From NCBI GenBank assembly GCA_033807695.1, contig CM066306.1, forward strand, positions 248,001 to 312,000: a DNA stretch of 64,000 nt, in the 5' to 3' direction. Positions 32,428-44,173 of this stretch are shown one piece after another. The notes below the pieces were generated by a model. It was not told where the DNA came from and ran no database searches. It worked only from the letters and a program-made list of their open reading frames with translations. Numbering within the stretch: the first letter of the stretch is position 1; each line of letters opens with the position of its first letter. A program made the translations under genes and the position numbers. This DNA is from Daedaleopsis sinensis (taxonomy: Eukaryota > Basidiomycota > Agaricomycetes > Polyporales > Polyporaceae).

Positions 32428-34304
32428 TCAGGACCACCAGCCGCGCCAAGGAGACCTAGAGCCCGAGTCCGAAGGCGAGTCCGAAGGCGAGTCCGAAGCT
32501 GCCGGGGAACGAGCCGCCGAAGACGAAGAGGCCGCGCCAATCGCAGGCAGAATCAGACTCCACCGAGGGCGCATCAACGGGCTCTCGGGGGACGTGAGGG
32601 CCGGCGCAACAGCCATAGACGAAGCATGAGCCAAAGCCAAAGTCGAGGCCGAGGAGGACTTGAAGTACGACAGGCTCTGCACAGCGCTAACGGGCGTCTC
32701 CAGCGCGCGCAGGAGGAGGGCGACAGACGCGGGGCGCTTCGTTGGGGTCTCGAACGCAGACGGAGACGCGAGCGAGGTATTGCGTACTGGGGCTGGGGAC
32801 GACGAGGACGGGGTCGCAGGAGACAGGACGGGCGGAGCCGAGCTGCGGCGCGCGGGGGACGCGAGCTTGAGGTACTCTATGGCGCGCTCGAGCCCCGCGA
32901 TGTACGTGTCGCGCTCCGTGAGCTTAGCCGCCATCTCCGCGTCGAGCGCGTCGAGCGCGCCCTTCGTTGCGCGCAGCTCCGCGGTCAGTGCGTGGACATC
33001 GGAGAGGGGCACAGTTGCACGGCAGAGGGCGTCAAGCTCCGTCTTGGGCACGGTACTGCGCTGGAGTGCTTCAAGCTTGTTCTTGGGGACGGATGTGCGG
33101 CGGAGGGTTTCGAGCGTGATCTTCAAGATGAATATGTTTGGGGGGACTGCCTGGCAAGTACTTGCGGAAAGACGTACCTTCAGAACGTCGTTTTCCTCGA
33201 CGACGGCATCGTTCGTCGCCCGGACATCGTCAATCTCGCTTTGGGCGTCGCACCAACTACGTTTCGAATTCCGCAGGTCCTCCTGCACAAACACCGTGAT
33301 GAGAGACATATGACACGAGCGCGGGACATGAAGGCTGGGGTGACCCACCTCGAGCCCCTCTGACTCGTCTATCAGGTCCCCCAGCGCCTCCTCCTTCATG
33401 GCGAGATGCGTCTCGAGCATCTGCCGCTGCTCTCGCGACCTCTTGAGCTCGGTCACGGCCTTGCAGGCATTTGCCTCCGCCTGGGCCAGTCTCTGTTCCA
33501 GGACCATCTTCTCGACCTTCGCCGGCGTCACCGAAGGGCACATGGAAGGAGAAACAGGCGACGCACCATGATAGATTCTTTCCCGTCGATGAGCTCCTCT
33601 ATCTCCGCTTTCAATTCCTCTAGGTCCTCCATCAGGGCGGCCTTGGATGCGCGCATAGCGTCGTTCTCTGCGTGCAGCGTGGCGATCCTGTTCGCCATGC
33701 CATCGCGCTCTGCAACGACACGGTCCCGCTCGCTCGCCACGGCGTCCTTGATTCTGAGAAGCTCGGTGTGGCCCCGTGCGAGCTCTGCGTGGTCCCTTGC
33801 GAGCTCTGTGTGGTCTCCGGCGCGTTTCGCGATCTCGGCTCGCAAGGCGACATAGGCGTCCTCGAGCAGCCAGATCCTGTTGCGAAGGGACACAGAGCTG
33901 ACCTCTAGCTGTGTGACTTTGCCATGGAATTGCTGCCGGTCATGGGCGAATTTCTCAAACGCGTCGATGTCGACTCGAACCGCGTCCGAAGTTGGATGGC
34001 TGACAGCACTCCAGCGAGTAGTCGTTGTCAACGACCTACTCAACGACCGGTGTAGCGATTGCTCATCGATCTGAGAGGCTGGAGAAGGTCTAAGTTGAAC
34101 GAGGACGACCAGACTGAGGCAACTGACGACGAAGAGGATCAATGCCGGGGATGGGTACCAGAGAAGAGAACTGGTAGCAGCGAGAAAGTAATCAGGATCA
34201 ATGGCGTCCAAACAGAGCAAGGAGGCGACGGCAAAGAAAACGATGAATATGTTGAGCGTATAGATGTTGATAGGTGTCGAAGTCGGCAACGAGAGGATCG
34301 CCAT
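32428..34304 (-). CDS. Membrane-anchored coiled-coil protein, paralogue 2
   Basis: Four exons: 33567-34304, 33349-33516, 33178-33282, 32428-33120; 567 aa, all junctions in phase 0. Two clear hydrophobic spans lie at the N-terminus (TLNIFIVFFAVASLLCL and ALILFVVSCLSLVVLVQL), followed by a long heptad-rich region. Within it is a short repeat, GDHTELARDHAELARGHTEL. Next come three related blocks of the type VPK.KLEAL.R.T, then a Ser/Thr/Pro tail ending in SDSPSDSPSDSG. The 168-nt and 105-nt middle exons have the same lengths and phases as exons 3 and 4 of the gene at 9837. The relative's 84-nt exon 5 is missing here, and its exons 1 and 2 are fused. The acceptor before 33120 (TTGAAG) was chosen for intron length. 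No known family; likely a membrane tether. Confidence 0.78.
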
Positions 34305-35680
34305 GTAAACTGTCGTATTTGACGATGTGTGTTAGATATAGGGAAAGATGTGAATAGAAGTTGAGGTGTTGTAGAGGTGTTCGCAGAAGACTAGGGAGTC
34401 GTCCTGGTGAGCCTCGGTTGGCTACTTGATCAGGCCCGTCACATTGCCACTCTTCGTGTGATACAACTTCAAGGTGTACAGTAACATAGCACCCAATATT
34501 TAATACTTGAGATACAACTCACCAATGACGAGGGAAGCACCATCAACAGATCCTCCTACAGTTCTTTTTCACATTCAAATCTCCAGGATATCGAAGGCGA
34601 ACTTCTTCGAGGGACACGGCCGGCGAATGTGTGATTCAAGGGACAAGGCCGGCGAATATGTGATTCAAGAAGCCCGAGTCATATTGCGCGTCGTGATCTA
34701 GAAGGCATGGCCAGCGTGCCAGCTAGGGGAGTGACTAGTGATGGACAATATTCTTACTCCGGAAGAAGAGGAGGGGCAGGAGAAGGAGAAGGAAAATAGT
34801 ACTGGACTGTCTTAAGTTCACTGTTCAAAAAGTTTTGTGTCCACAGAGCGCTTACCCCCCGGTTGCCATAATTACGTAATTGAACCAGCGGCGTTACACC
34901 TCGAGTCTGGCAACGAGATGTTGAACTCCTCGTCGGAGGACCACTACTACTAGTCTACTACTAGTACTACTAGTACGATGCCTGGCCGCGGTGCGTACAG
35001 TCGCTTCACTCTTCTGTATGACCGCTAGTAATCGAACTGCAGTCTTCCTCCGACAGTGAGCGGAACGTGGGGCTGGTGCCAGCACCCGCAAGCGTCGACT
35101 CTTCGCTTGAAGCTGCCCCGCATGGCTCTAATCTATTGAATACTAAAACTGTGCGGGAAAACCTAGCCTGGTATCACAGCGCATGGCCATGCTTACTGAC
35201 GTACTTAACAGGTGGAGGCATGCGCTCCGATACTGCCTCGGAGATGACTCATGAGCATGGCCATGGCGGTCCGACTCTTTATGCTACAATATCTCGGACG
35301 ATTGAAGCTGTCAAGACCCAAGATCACCACGGCACACGCTTAGGCAGTCTTCATCAACGTCTAGTGATCTTCTCGCGCTCCGGGAGCTGATCGAAACGCC
35401 AAACCAGTAAAGACTAGCATTGGGACAAGCCAGTGACAAGCCCTGTAAGTTCGTCACTGCCCCAGAGTCAATCGCGCGTCTGTGTATTGACATGAGAAGC
35501 TTCCGCAGCGCAGAATAGTGTCGTGGCTTGCTCGTGGCCAACACGTTGCCTGCCGGACTGGTACGGCAGTCGGAACTTACGGGAGACTGGGAGGTCCCGG
35601 TCCAGCAGCCCAAGCTCGGCTTTAAATGCTCTCATCGCGCAGCACCCTCCTCTGACACTGTCTCTCTCCTCGCGTCGGGG
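34305..35680. other. Intergenic, no gene supported
   Basis: AT-richer than its surroundings, with a TACTACTAGT-type simple repeat near 34930-34976. No frame has support. Confidence 0.5.
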
Positions 35681-37956
35681 ATGTCTGATACAAGCTATCC
35701 AGTATTAGACCGACCAACACCGGTCACCCAGGAGATATTCGAGTCGAACTATGGTAATTTCTGTTGTATAAGGCCAAAGGACTTTCGACCGCTGACTCAT
35801 CGGGCAGGCGGTACTTTAGTTATTTCTCAAATTATGCTAGTGATATACGGCCTATCGCTACTACAGGTCAGTCAGAATCGCATTCTTTGACCCGTGTTAT
35901 CATACAACCTCCCCTCCCACACAGACGTATATCTACTTCTTGCGATACGGGAAGGACAGCATGCACACCAAGATGTTGGTGTGTCATTCAGTCCTCCGCA
36001 TCACCCGTCGTAGATGAACCTAAGCCTTATCTCAGGTGTCGACTCTGCTGTAAGTTTAGATGTTTTAACTCGAGGGGTCCACATTCACCCACTGGCATAG
36101 CATTTTGTCCACATTTCATATGGTTTTGGGTGAGTCGCTCGCATAAGTAGTCTTCTAAGCAACTTGAAGGTGACAACCGGTGAGCGATTAGTATGTTACA
36201 ACGTGTGGCATTACGTCGTGAGTAAGACTGTAGTTCACTCTGGTTTATATCCATGATCCTCACCGTCTGCGTTGCAGGTCTCCACGTACATCAATCCGGA
36301 ATTGCTCGCCGATGGTTATTGGTAAGGCGATTCGCCGCACATAATAGCTGGAATGCTACTTATCGCGTATCATCACGATTATAGGGCAATCTACGTACGT
36401 GACCCACTCCGGGGAGATTCAATAGTTCATTGCATTGATGTTAACTGTGTCATGGCGTCAGGCAAACACCGCCATCGGAGTGGGTCCTTTCATCATGCGC
36501 TCAATCAGCTAGTTTCATTGATAATACGGTCCTATAGGTCGTTATTTGCGCCTTAGTTGAATGGTCTGTCTTCATTCGCGATAAAGCCAGTTACCGCTCT
36601 GACCGAAATTGTACAGCTACTTCACGCAGATGATCTATTGCTGTGAGGCCTTTCCGATTTCATGACCGTGACGATCACTGACGTCTACTGCCAATCACCC
36701 AACGACAGTGGTTAAAGAGAAATATAAACGTATGGTGACTGCAATCATGGTATGCTACAAAACACTCTGTGGGCATGTCGAATATCACCACTATCATAGG
36801 CTCTCCTGGTACTCGCGCAACTCGGTACGTGTGCGTACACTTTTCTCAACAGGTATGCTCAAAGCAAGGGTACAGGATATGGCGTCGGTGAGCTGTCTTT
36901 TTACTATCTCTCCGCTCGAATGCCTTACACATATATCGGTGTCCTTTGCCTACTAGTCTACTCGGTCAAACTGTATGTCGTATTTATCTCTACGCTCCCT
37001 GACGGCTGGAGCTCATACATCTCGGTAGATTCCAACTATGGCGGCCAAACCTCCTCCAGAAAACCGTAGTGCGTTTGGGTAACCTTTGCAGTACGAGAAT
37101 TAACTACTCACAATCACTGTCTCAGTATACCGCGATGGTCCCAATTTTCTTTATCAGGATGCTTTTGGACGCAATTGTTGTGGTCACGCTATGTGGAACA
37201 CTCCACGATAGTAGCCCTTATCAACTCGCTAGGTATTGTCACGGTCGTACACACCTGTGTTTACTGACTTGCACTTCTCAGTTCCATGAAGCTCATCCGA
37301 GCACTCATCATCTACGCTATAAATCGGTTTATCCTGATGACGTGCGGCTCTATCCTAATTGTTTTAGGGCCATCTGACCGGTTTTGCGACACAGGGTCGT
37401 TGTCGCTATCCAGACAATCATCGTACGTCCCACCCCACCCTACTCTCGCCCGAGTCGCATTTAGACATTCTTTAAGCTTATAGCCCGGCCTGAAAATATC
37501 TGGGCAATGACGCTGGACGTCGTCGCAGTCCACAGTGAGGATACGTATTTATACTTCGTGCAGGCGTCCGACTGACAACTGCCACGACGCGTAGTCTACG
37601 TCAACAGTCTACTCGCATCACTCAACGCGCGGGATCACCTGCGAGAGATTGGCGAACAGTCTACCATACACACACCTCACATCCAGATTACAATAGACCT
37701 CACCAGGGACCAAGATACCACCAGTGCTCCTGTGTGTACCTCCGACTCGGCGGCGTACACACTGAGCAGGTGCTCCTCGATCACGCTGCCGCATACACTA
37801 CTTCGAGCGCAAGGAGATGAGCTCGCATCTGACACACGTGTGCGCACCTTGTCTTCATCTACCGCACATTTTCACTCCCTCACACTCAATGCCGACGCGT
37901 TAGGAGGATTAACTGCTGTGGCGCTCAACTATCGCTCGCGGTTGTTGATCAAATGA
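35681..37956 (+). CDS. DUF6534-type seven-span membrane protein, many tiny exons
   Basis: Exons resolved with continuous frame: 35681-35753, 35808-35866, 35925-35978, 36036-36049, 36101-36129, 36192-36217, 36278-36321, 36385-36394, 36462-36479, 36538-36563, 36617-36642, 36709-36749, 36800-36824, 36853-36887. The region 36888-37600 holds further family pieces (DAIVVVTLCGTLHDSS, MKLIRALIIYAIN) whose junctions I could not fix. The last exon, from about 37594, starts YVNSLLASLNARDHLRE and runs to the stop at 37956. The order is characteristic of DUF6534: GGTLVISQIMLVIYGLSLLQ, then TYIYFLRYGKDS, VSTLLILSTFHMVL, and the closing YVNSLLA.LNAR. Exons of 10-44 nt are unusually short. The coding sequence is AT-richer than the neighbours. 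Function unknown; gene activity uncertain. Confidence 0.65.
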
Positions 37957-38240
37957 GGGAGTTTAGTCAGACGAGTGTTACCAGACAACTCAACAACTGA
38001 TCATGATAGATAGAGAGCATAAGTATAGAGACTAAAAGGGGATTACACGATCTGTAGCGTTACGCCGACAGCATAATTAGCACAATTAACAAATAAAACC
38101 GCGGGCTGTAATCGCCTATACACGAGTAGGGCAAGGTAGAGCTGAATCGCATATAACATACTGCAGTAGCAGACGCACCATATGTGACGGGAACCAGGAA
38201 CAGAATCATACAGCACAGCAAAGTCTACGAGTAGGCCGTC

Positions 38241-39736
38241 TCACGCTCTCCTCCAGAGATCATCGTCGTACACGGCAGAGCTCTCCGCGACCCTCCCGTC
38301 GTCCTTGCGTACATAAGCGAGGTACGCCGCCGCCTCCGCATCCTCGCGATCGATTTCGCGTTTGAAGCGGAGCCGCTCGAACCGGCTGAGCGTCGGCCAC
38401 TCCTTGAACAGCGCCTTCGTGAAGTCGTACAGGCCCCAGGAGTACCACGACTCGCTCTTGTCGACCGCGAGGCTGGCGTGATACTGCCCGGGTCGCCAGA
38501 CGAAAGTTTCGATGGCGGGGCATGACTCGCCCCACTTATCGGCCGCTAGCAGCTGGTCGCGCGTTTTGTCTGCGGCCGGGTCGTACTGCGGACAGATCGA
38601 TGAGTACTAGCAAAAAGCAGGAGAGAGGGTGTCACGTACATGCACTCGGGGAAGCTCCTCGCCGATTTCAAGGTGCTTGAGGTGGGGAAGCGAGACGTCG
38701 TGGAGGATTTGCGTCGGCCATAGAGAAGACACTTGGTACATTGCACTCGTGCTTCCCCATCCGGCACGTCCGAGCGACATTCTGAAGGAGACGAGTTGAT
38801 CTCCGAGAATACGGAGGGCGGTGATGGGGATGGAACGGGAGGGCACGAGGACGAGGTTGAGGTGTGTGATGTTGTACGAGCGACAGTTTCGGAACAGCGT
38901 ATCCGTGCTCTCCCAGATATGTGAAGTTGGACGTGTGAGTGTGAGTGTCTTGAGAGGGGAGAGGAACTCGCGCTGTACGAGTGAATGGGGAGTTTCGATG
39001 CGTTCTTCAGAGCGTTCGGAGGTCACCGAGTCTGTAGGTCCATCACACGAGTCAGACTCCTGTAACGTGTCTGGGTGTTCATCCGGGACATGGATGTCGA
39101 GGAAAGCGTCCCAGTTAACTCTACAGCTGCGTAGCTGGAACGGAAGATCGACGAAGATAGCATGAGGGTCTCCGAGTCCCTGGATGTGTAAATCGTCGAG
39201 GTTTACTAGCTTTTGAAGTAGACCCCTGACGGTGTCGTCCTCCTGTCGTAGATCAGGCATGTATAGGCGGAGAGACCTCACTGCCGCAGCGCGCCAGGGG
39301 CCCTGGCTGATGGACGAACAGAATGCATGGAGCTGCGACACGTTCCGAGTGAGAGATACACGCCTATACAGCACGTTTTCCGCCTCCAGTTTGAACGAGG
39401 TGCAGGTGTAGAGGATGGACAGTGCGTCGCAAGTGGTGTCTTTGCTCGCATCTTCGCCCAACATCTCAAAGATGACCCTCCAGAGCTCGATTGGGAACTG
39501 TATCCCGCGGCCAGCCACGGGACCGTCCGAAGACAACGAGTTCTCACAATCTAATGTTGAAGACTGCCAAGGCACTTCAAGTTTTGTTCTAGTGCAGTGA
39601 TAGTGAGCTCACCTTGTATGTTGAAGACGGGGCCGTACTTTCGGTCTCGATATACTCCTCGCCGGACTTGAGATCGAGCGCAGCTTGGACGGTGCCAGAT
39701 GACACGCAGGTTGCTATTCGTGCGAGTTTTGACCAT
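38241..39736 (-). CDS. F-box protein
   Basis: Three exons: 39613-39736, 38640-39550, 38241-38585; 459 aa. An F-box-like motif begins near residue 60 (FPIELWRVIFEMLGED). After it come ALSILYTCTSFKLEAENVLY and a region with leucine-rich character (LRLYMPDLR, LVNLDDLHIQGLGDPHAI, LKHLEIGEELP). This is the layout of the large agaricomycete F-box families, which join substrates to SCF ubiquitin ligases. The C-terminal exon adds a Trp-rich, charged segment (WRPGQYHASLAV) and ends LWRRA. The first exon is the weakest part: the long middle frame has no in-frame ATG, and the chosen start (ATG at 39736, donor at 39612) is the only join that keeps phase with a normal-length intron of 62 nt. The substrate is unknown. 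Confidence 0.75.
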
Positions 39737-39846
39737 ACCCTCGCGCCCAGCATTGTCGCAAGGATTAGGAGAGAAGGAGGATGACTCGTAGACAGAAGCT
39801 AGGTCGCTGCCAGCTGGACGAACCAAAGTTGCATATCGCGCTTACT

Positions 39847-39881
39847 GTAGCCGACTCGGGTTACTAACCCGAGTCGGCTAC
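39847..39881. repeat. Perfect 17-bp inverted repeat around one base
   Basis: GTAGCCGACTCGGGTTA and its exact complement surround a single C. It lies about 110 bp upstream of the F-box gene start, in non-coding DNA. Confidence 0.9.
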
Positions 39882-41011
39882 GGTGACTTAGCGCGCGATC
39901 CGTGCGCGGTCACGTTCGCGTCGCGCGACGCGTCGACCGGAAAATGATGTAATCACGACATGTCATTGTCTATCGCAGCGACCGGGAAAAGAGACTGAGT
40001 GCAACTCCAACAAAGTCTTGTGCATATACATACTGTACTTGTAAGCCTCTTCTTGAGCTTTGCAAGATTCGGAAGCGCTCCATTACATATGCAAGATCAC
40101 GAGTACCACGGGGAACATCCGTACGGTGGGGTCCGTACGCCACTTCGAAGATCGCATGACAATATTAATGGGGACGATGAAACGGACCGCATTGGGATAG
40201 CCTGGCGGCTACCCTCTATGTAGGTGGTGGAATTGTACGAGACAATGGTCGCAAGCGATCTATAAGTGGGGTCTGCTGAGTGCTCATGGACTGCTCAGTG
40301 GTGGTCGACTATCAGCTAGTTGGAGAGTTCGACCGGTCAGAAGTACTGAACATCCCGCGGGCCCAGTTAAACTTACTGTATATGTCATAGTATGTGCCAC
40401 CGCTCCAACGTCACGGTGGTGTGTTTGCGGGATATAAGCACAATCGTGCTGCGACGAGCCGTATCGCACACTCACCATGTGGAACGGAGAGCTTCAACCC
40501 GATAACATCTACATGGAAACAGGACTCCAGCTTCACCACCGCAAGAAGCACTAGCTTGCAAAAGAGTCGTGAGTTGTTGACCAGTGTCTTAGCACGGCAG
40601 CGTGCCAGTGTATTCATCTGGCGCATGCGCACATTTCCGCAGAGAGCCCTCCGAACACGACTCGTAGCACATCCGTCGGGTCACCTCCTGCGAGGAGACC
40701 CAGTTTCAGCGACAAGGTCATCGGTATGTCGACGCACCTCATGGAACGTTCGACATTGCGCTGATCATTGTAGTACTCAAGGGACCGCTGAGGCCCTCGC
40801 TGGCAGGGTCACTAAGAATCGGGGGATGATTGAGCGTGGACAAACGCGCAAGGGAGTGTGAGCGACTACTATGTGGTCGCGAAGCTGTGAATCTGTCATG
40901 TACTACCTGTATCAAGTCATCCAACTTAAACGTTGAACCTTGCCGAGCCAATCAGTCCTGTACCTTGTTCGATTTGCCCGTGATGCTTGTATTGCCGTCA
41001 AGCTGTATCAA
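39882..41011. other. Intergenic, no gene supported
   Basis: Only short unsupported frames. It separates the F-box gene from the aldo-keto reductase array. Confidence 0.5.
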
Positions 41012-42385
41012 TCAAGGGGCATCCACCGGGTTCCAAGTAATCGCCCCCTCCTTCGCTCTATCCAATGCGTCGATCGCCGCCATGTCTTCTTCGTCGAGCT
41101 CGAAGTCGAACACTAGCGAGTTAGATAGTACACGTTCCGGGCGCGCAGACTTGGGCAACGGGACGAAGCTTCGTCGCCATGAAGATAAGTCGATATATCG
41201 GCAGCGACTGCGATTTGCGAACACTCACTCATGCTGCAACGACCACCTGATCGCAATTTGAGCGGCATCTTTGTTGTACTGCATTGATAAAAATGTCCGG
41301 TGAGTGCACGAAAAGCTACTAAACACTACAGCAGTTACGAACCTTCTTCGCGAGCTGCGTCAAGACGGGATCATCAAGCCGTCCTTGCACCAACGGCGAG
41401 TACGCCTGGACGACGATGCCCTGTTGCCGGCAATACTCCACAATCGGCCGCTGCTGGCAGAACGGATGCAACTGCGCATATGCACTATGGTTGTCAGAAC
41501 ATCTTCGCACTGGAAGCACACACGATGCTAACTTCGATTTGGTTCACGGCTGGGATCTCGAGCCCGGCCGCCCGGATCTCTTCTATGTGGCGCGCTGAGC
41601 TGCATATCGCGCGCGTTGTTCCGTCGATGAGTGCACTGGGCAAGCAGTGGACGCGAATAGCGTGACGTACTAGTTGGACACCCCGATCGATTTGATTTTC
41701 CCTGCGTCCCTCGCATCCATGAGGGCCTTCCACGTCTCCAGCCGCTTCTTCTTTCCCGACAGGCCGCTGTGTATCAGGTAGAGGTCAAAGTATTCTAGCA
41801 CACCACGACCGAGCTGTGAGTACAGTTTATACCGAGAGTGCTATCTACGCACCGTGCCCGAACTTGTCGAGAGAGTCCTGTACTGCCGCGAGAGTCCGCT
41901 CGTACCCATGGTCCGGGTGGTATATCTTCGATGCTGTAACGCGACATTTTGAGAAATGGTTTTCAGGGAGCAGCTTTGCGAGTACGTACTAACGAAGATA
42001 TCATCTCTTGCGATCTCACTGCGGCGTACGGCGTCGCCGACCTGATCTTCATTCTTGTAGTACCTGGCGGTGTCGATATGCCTTGATAGCAGCACATATA
42101 AATTAGCAATATGTGACGGTAGATTGAACGAACCTATATCCGTATTTTAGCCCAGCGAGACATGCAGGGGCACAGTCAAAGTTCTCGAATACTCCTAGCC
42201 CGAGAACAGGCATATGGTATCCTGCGCAATGCACATCAGTCAGTCAGTCAGAGCAACTTCAGCCACTCCCTGAATTTAAGAGCACAATGCTTCCTCGCTT
42301 GAGGTGCGCTACTGAGTATCATGAGGAAGCGGGACTATGACGCACCGCTGGAGAGCCGGACCGTGCTACGAAGTGATAAGGACAT
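41012..42385 (-). CDS. Aldo-keto reductase, array member a
   Basis: Nine exons: 42346-42385, 42134-42221, 41990-42081, 41853-41933, 41671-41794, 41533-41599, 41343-41471, 41229-41278, 41012-41168; 275 aa, a little short of the usual 300-320. It is a single TIM-barrel NADPH-dependent reductase. The catalytic tetrad is present: Asp46, Tyr51 (HIDTARYYKNE), Lys76 (TSK) and His109 (YLIHS). Cofactor-side motifs VNQIE, FCQQRPIVEYC and VPLPKS are also seen. Such enzymes reduce aldehydes and ketones; the physiological substrate cannot be read from sequence. A TATA box (minus strand, about 42432-42440) sits about 50 nt upstream. Odd points: the AAG acceptor before exon 9 and GA|C giving Asp where relatives have Gly before FVPLPKS. 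All three array members share intron positions, so they arose by tandem duplication. Confidence 0.9.
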
Positions 42386-42561
42386 GACGAGGAAGGACTT
42401 CACACGGATCAGTCTACGTCCCACTCTCTGGGTCTCCATTATATATGCTCTCGTGCGAAATCGTGGGAACCCTCCAGCTTACAAACATGCGTGCTGACCC
42501 AGCGCATTCTCGACCTATACTACACAGGAGTGGTGAACGGTGACGTTCCCCGTACGTATCT

Positions 42562-43885
42562 TCACGGAGCGTCGATGGGGTTCCAGGTAACGGCCCCGTC
42601 CTTGCCGCGGTCGAGAGCATCGATAGTGGCCATGTCTTCCGCGCTGATCTCGAAGTCGTACAGGTTCGCGTTGGAGACGACGCGCTCCGGATGCGCGGAC
42701 TTTGGAAGTGGCACGAAGCTGTCGGGCGAGCATGTCAGCGAAACACATGCATATGTCGGCGTCGCTGATATGACGGGACACTTACCCGCGCTGTAGTGAC
42801 CAGCGAACGAGAATTTGCGCGGGGTCCTTGTTGTACTGCGGCGGGTCGATATCGATTAGCGTGGCGAAGTCAGCGGTGCAGAAGGTTGAGACGTGCCTTC
42901 TTCGCAATATCAACTATGGTGTCATTCCAGCCTCCGCGGATAAGTGGCGTGTACGCCTCGATGACGATGCCATGTTTCGCACAGTAATCAGCGATGTCCT
43001 TCTGTTGACAGAAGGGATGCAGCTGAACGTGACGACAGAAATGAGCGCGCGATATATGAGTTCATCAGAATAACCCACGCACCTCGAGTTGGTTCACGGC
43101 GGGAGTCTCTAAACCAGCTGTCTTGATCTCTTCGAGATGTTTGACAGCACTAGTTTCGCAGATCAGTTTATGATGCAAACCGAAGACAGGAGACACGTAC
43201 TAGTTGGAGACGCCGATGGTTCGCAGCTTCCCCTGGTTCCTTGCCTCAATCAGTGCTTTCCAAGACTCGAGCCTCCGCTCCTTCCCGGACAGGGGATCAT
43301 GAAGGAGCATGAGATCGATGTAATCTGCCGGGCACATGGATCATTAGCCCGCGAGAACACGTAACAACCCGTCGCGACTCACCAAACTTGAACTTCTTCA
43401 ACGAGCTGTCTACCGCTGCAAGCGTGCTCTCGTACCCGTGCTCTTCGCTGTAAACCTTGGAGGCTGAAACGTGCCACATAGTCGTCAGCTCCACCAGGAC
43501 TGACTGTGATGCGAACGCATATCACGCACTGACGAACACTTCCTCCCGGGGCACCCCGCTCTCTCTCAAAGCCTCTCCCACTTGTGCTTCGTTGCGATAC
43601 ACCCGCGCAGAGTCGATATGCCTGAGGGTTTAGTCAGAATCGAATGAATCTCTTCGCATACTAGTAAAGGGAGCAGACGCACTTATAGCCATGCTTCAAT
43701 GCAGCAAGACACGCAGGCTTGCATTCGTCATTCCTGTAGACTCCAAGGCCGAGCAGAGGGAGCTGATATCCTTCATACACAGATGTACACTGATCAGGAC
43801 TCAACTTAGTACGCCGAGAGGAGACTCGCGATTACCCACCGGAAGAGAGCTTGATAGTCGATGTTAGGGTGAGTGTGGGCGACAT
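42562..43885 (-). CDS. Aldo-keto reductase, array member b
   Basis: Nine exons: 43840-43885, 43683-43770, 43530-43621, 43383-43463, 43201-43324, 43083-43149, 42897-43022, 42786-42835, 42562-42718; 276 aa. Exon lengths are identical to member c throughout. The catalytic tetrad is intact: Asp48, Tyr53 ([11 protein letters not shown]), Lys78 and His111 (LMLLHDP). Motifs [25 protein letters not shown] and WNPIDAP identify the family. Intron 7 (42836-42896) starts GCACGT, a GC-AG intron, where members a and c have GT. Substrate unknown. It lies about 180 nt downstream of the end of member a's start region and about 290 nt from the end of member c, so each copy probably has its own promoter. Confidence 0.9.
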
Positions 43886-44173
43886 GGTGAGGGTCGAAAG
43901 GAAAAAGGCGAGTGCGGGTCGTGGTAATTGGAATCTTCGTAGATTATGATCATCGGCCTTCTGTGGGTCCACAGATCTGTCAGCATTGTAAACGATGTGA
44001 TGACATCATCTTAGACCATCATCACTAAGCAGACGAGATCTCAATTAAAACCTTCAGATTCGCCTACATCCTTGAAGTATGAACATGCATTTTGCAGCGC
44101 CTTTGAGCGGATCTCCGTACTAGCATCCGCAGCTACATTAGGAAACCCGCCATGTACATAACCTGCATGCCGT

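Noticed and set aside
32626..33363. Plus-strand frames opposite the 32428-34304 gene
   Set aside because: They are antisense shadows; the minus strand has spliced, paralogue-supported exons.
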